Assembly (NCBI GenBank): GCA_021234155.1
Contig: JAJEKV010000049.1
Coordinates: 1,521,487 to 1,585,486, forward strand
From: Isoetes taiwanensis
Taxonomy: Eukaryota; Streptophyta; Lycopodiopsida; Isoetales; Isoetaceae
Direction: 5' to 3'
Length of the DNA: 64,000 nucleotides
Below are positions 62,495-64,000 of this stretch, piece by piece; the first letter of the stretch is position 1; every line of letters starts with the position of its first letter. The position numbers and the translations under genes were made by a program. The notes under the pieces are model-generated. The model was not told where the DNA came from, ran no database searches, and saw nothing but the letters and a program-made list of their open reading frames with translations.

Positions 62495-63037
62495 TTCAAA
62501 GAGAATAAGGTAATGCTGGCGAGAGAGAAGAGGAAGCTACCGATGAGAAGTCGGGCGTAAACGCGCCTAAAATAGCGAACTCCCAACCGTAAGCGGGCAT
62601 CGCCGCCGCGATGCATGCAAAACATGCATGCTCGCCCCATTCTAGAATGGCGATCCGATGTCTCGGATCGATGGGATTCTAGAATGGGACTCGCATGAAA
62701 CCAACAAACCGCCCGAATACCAAAGGACTTCCTTAACAAACTAGGATCGAGGACCGAAGGTCACGGGATGAAGGCTAAAGGCCGAGAACGGACAAAGATG
62801 AAAGAAACGCCAAATTGGCCAAACCGCATGTGAAGAAGCCCCTCCCCCGCTCGAAAACAATTCAAAGAGAATAAGGTATTGTTGAGAGAGAAGAGGAAGC
62901 TACGATGAGAAGTCGGGCGTAAACGCCTAAAATAGCGAACTCCCAACCAGAACGGGCATGCGCCGCCCGCATGCATGCAAAACATGCATGCTCGTCCCAT
63001 TCTAGAATGGCGATCCGATGTCTCGGATCGATGGGAT
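62495..63037. repeat. Direct repeat of about 180 bp (two copies, 366 bp apart) rich in palindromes
   Basis: 62495-62677 and 62861-63037 are about 90 percent alike by eye. Each holds GCATGCAAAACATGCATGC, the perfect 14-bp palindrome CCATTCTAGAATGG, and the hairpin CGATCCGA-TGTC-TCGGATCG. In copy 1 the palindrome half ATTCTAGAATGGG recurs just after the repeat. GC is higher than in the flanks. Not recognised as a known family. Confidence 0.75.
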
Positions 63038-64000
63038 AATTGTATACAAGTACAATATGATCTTTAGAAGTCTACCTAAATCTCTTTAAGTAGTTGATGA
63101 TTATGGCCGCCGAATTTGCTATACTGAACATTCAACAGCACAGACACTTATGTTGCAAAGGCGACATATCCCTGATTTAAACATAACAGATTGATCTCTA
63201 TAATCACTATTTTGACCTAATCCCCATTGTTGCTTAAGAAGTATAAATGGCCTGTCGCATTCTTATGTTCTTTAGATTTTGAATCTGTCATTGTGTCACA
63301 GCATTGTGTACGTGCATCCAATGTCATATGGATTTTATATTCCATATTTTATGCATTTAGTACATTTGAAGTTATAGGCACCCTAGTTACTCTTCTAAAA
63401 CCTGTTGCAACTACAATCAGACTTCCTTGGACTATAGCTGAAAGAGCCTTGAATGAGATTATGTTTCATAGATTTTGTCTGTCAAATGGGTATCCATCCT
63501 AAAAGTTCCAATGCACCAAGGCATTAATAAAACTTATTCAATTTGACCTCTTCATCATAAATTAATGTATCTGCCTTTGATGAACCGAGCACTACTTACA
63601 CCTGGTAACATGTACTGGAGACCAATAATGTCTGAAGATTTTGATATTATGACATCTATTGAGCCATGACACATTGATCTTTATTATACATTGACATCAT
63701 CTATGAATCAGTATTCAACAGGCATACAACATCCCTTGATATAATGCTATGCAAGTTTAATTGTCATGTCACCATTATCATAGATGTTTCCTTATTATAC
63801 TCTTTGACTAGCCCAGTTGTTCATGAGTTGTTCATGAGATCAGAGGTAAAACAGATAAGCTTTATATCTGAATATTTTGGCCTGTATATACTTCTATATG
63901 GACAGCAAATTCTTGGGAAGTATTTGTCAAAACTAGCCGCTTGCTACATCACATATGGATCTATTGCAGCGTTCCGTCACTGCATTATGGCGTGGCATAG
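63038..64000. other. Intergenic to window end, no supported gene
   Basis: AT-rich. A plus-strand frame at 63227-63502 (91 codons, with the stretch TFEVIGTLVTLLKPVATTI) reads like a membrane-protein exon but is not recognised and may be part of a gene beyond the right edge. Confidence 0.35.

Overview
The window reads as nuclear DNA of a land plant. The evidence is AT-rich sequence, GT-AG introns of 60-120 bp, a plant-type GH31 glycosidase gene, a plant ABCC transporter relic, and a dense mixture of plant mobile elements (PLE-like retroelement, LINE, Helitron, pogo/Tigger and hAT). The species cannot be fixed from sequence alone. Nothing bacterial, organellar or viral in gene order is seen, and only one gene (GH31, 53.8-57.3 kb) looks like an intact host gene.

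1-18,780: a head-to-tail tandem array, cut by the left window edge, of a unit of about 5.57 kb repeated about 3.4 times. Each unit is read on the minus strand. In order it holds a TATA-like promoter, short leader exons bounded by splice signals, ORF1 (a protein ending in an Arg/Gly-rich RGG tail), and ORF2 (a reverse transcriptase with a YMDD box, related to Penelope-like elements and without a visible endonuclease). This two-ORF, intron-bearing, endonuclease-less, tandem retroelement is the best candidate here for an undescribed system.

18,781-34,390: element graveyard. It contains a minus-strand LINE endonuclease fragment (19.8-21.3 kb), a 214-bp hAT MITE with a perfect 8-bp target duplication (22,841-23,054), a perfect 125-bp inverted repeat (24,234-24,831), a 1.64-kb hAT-type non-autonomous element with a perfect 8-bp target duplication (26,378-28,015), and a broken unrecognised ORF (28,089-28,757).

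34,390-51,198: a decayed Helitron helicase leads into a tandem segmental duplication (35,598-43,108 and 43,119-51,198). Each duplicate carries the helicase tail, a captured kinesin motor exon, a captured 5' end (upstream region plus about 33 codons) of the GH31 gene, two minisatellites, and a pogo/Tigger-like transposase gene on the minus strand. Copy 2 also carries a 543-bp MITE missing from copy 1.

51,199-64,000: a 290-bp cytosine/thymine tract, then the intact eight-exon GH31 gene (945 codons, related to bacterial sulfoquinovosidase YihQ), an ABCC half-transporter pseudogene with a stop inside its LSGGQ signature, and repeats with strong palindromes at 62.2-63.0 kb.

Across both duplicated systems, copy-to-copy differences are concentrated at CAG/CTG/CCG sites and are often indels. 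This suggests methylation-linked long-read errors at CHG sites, so many frameshifts reported below may not be real.
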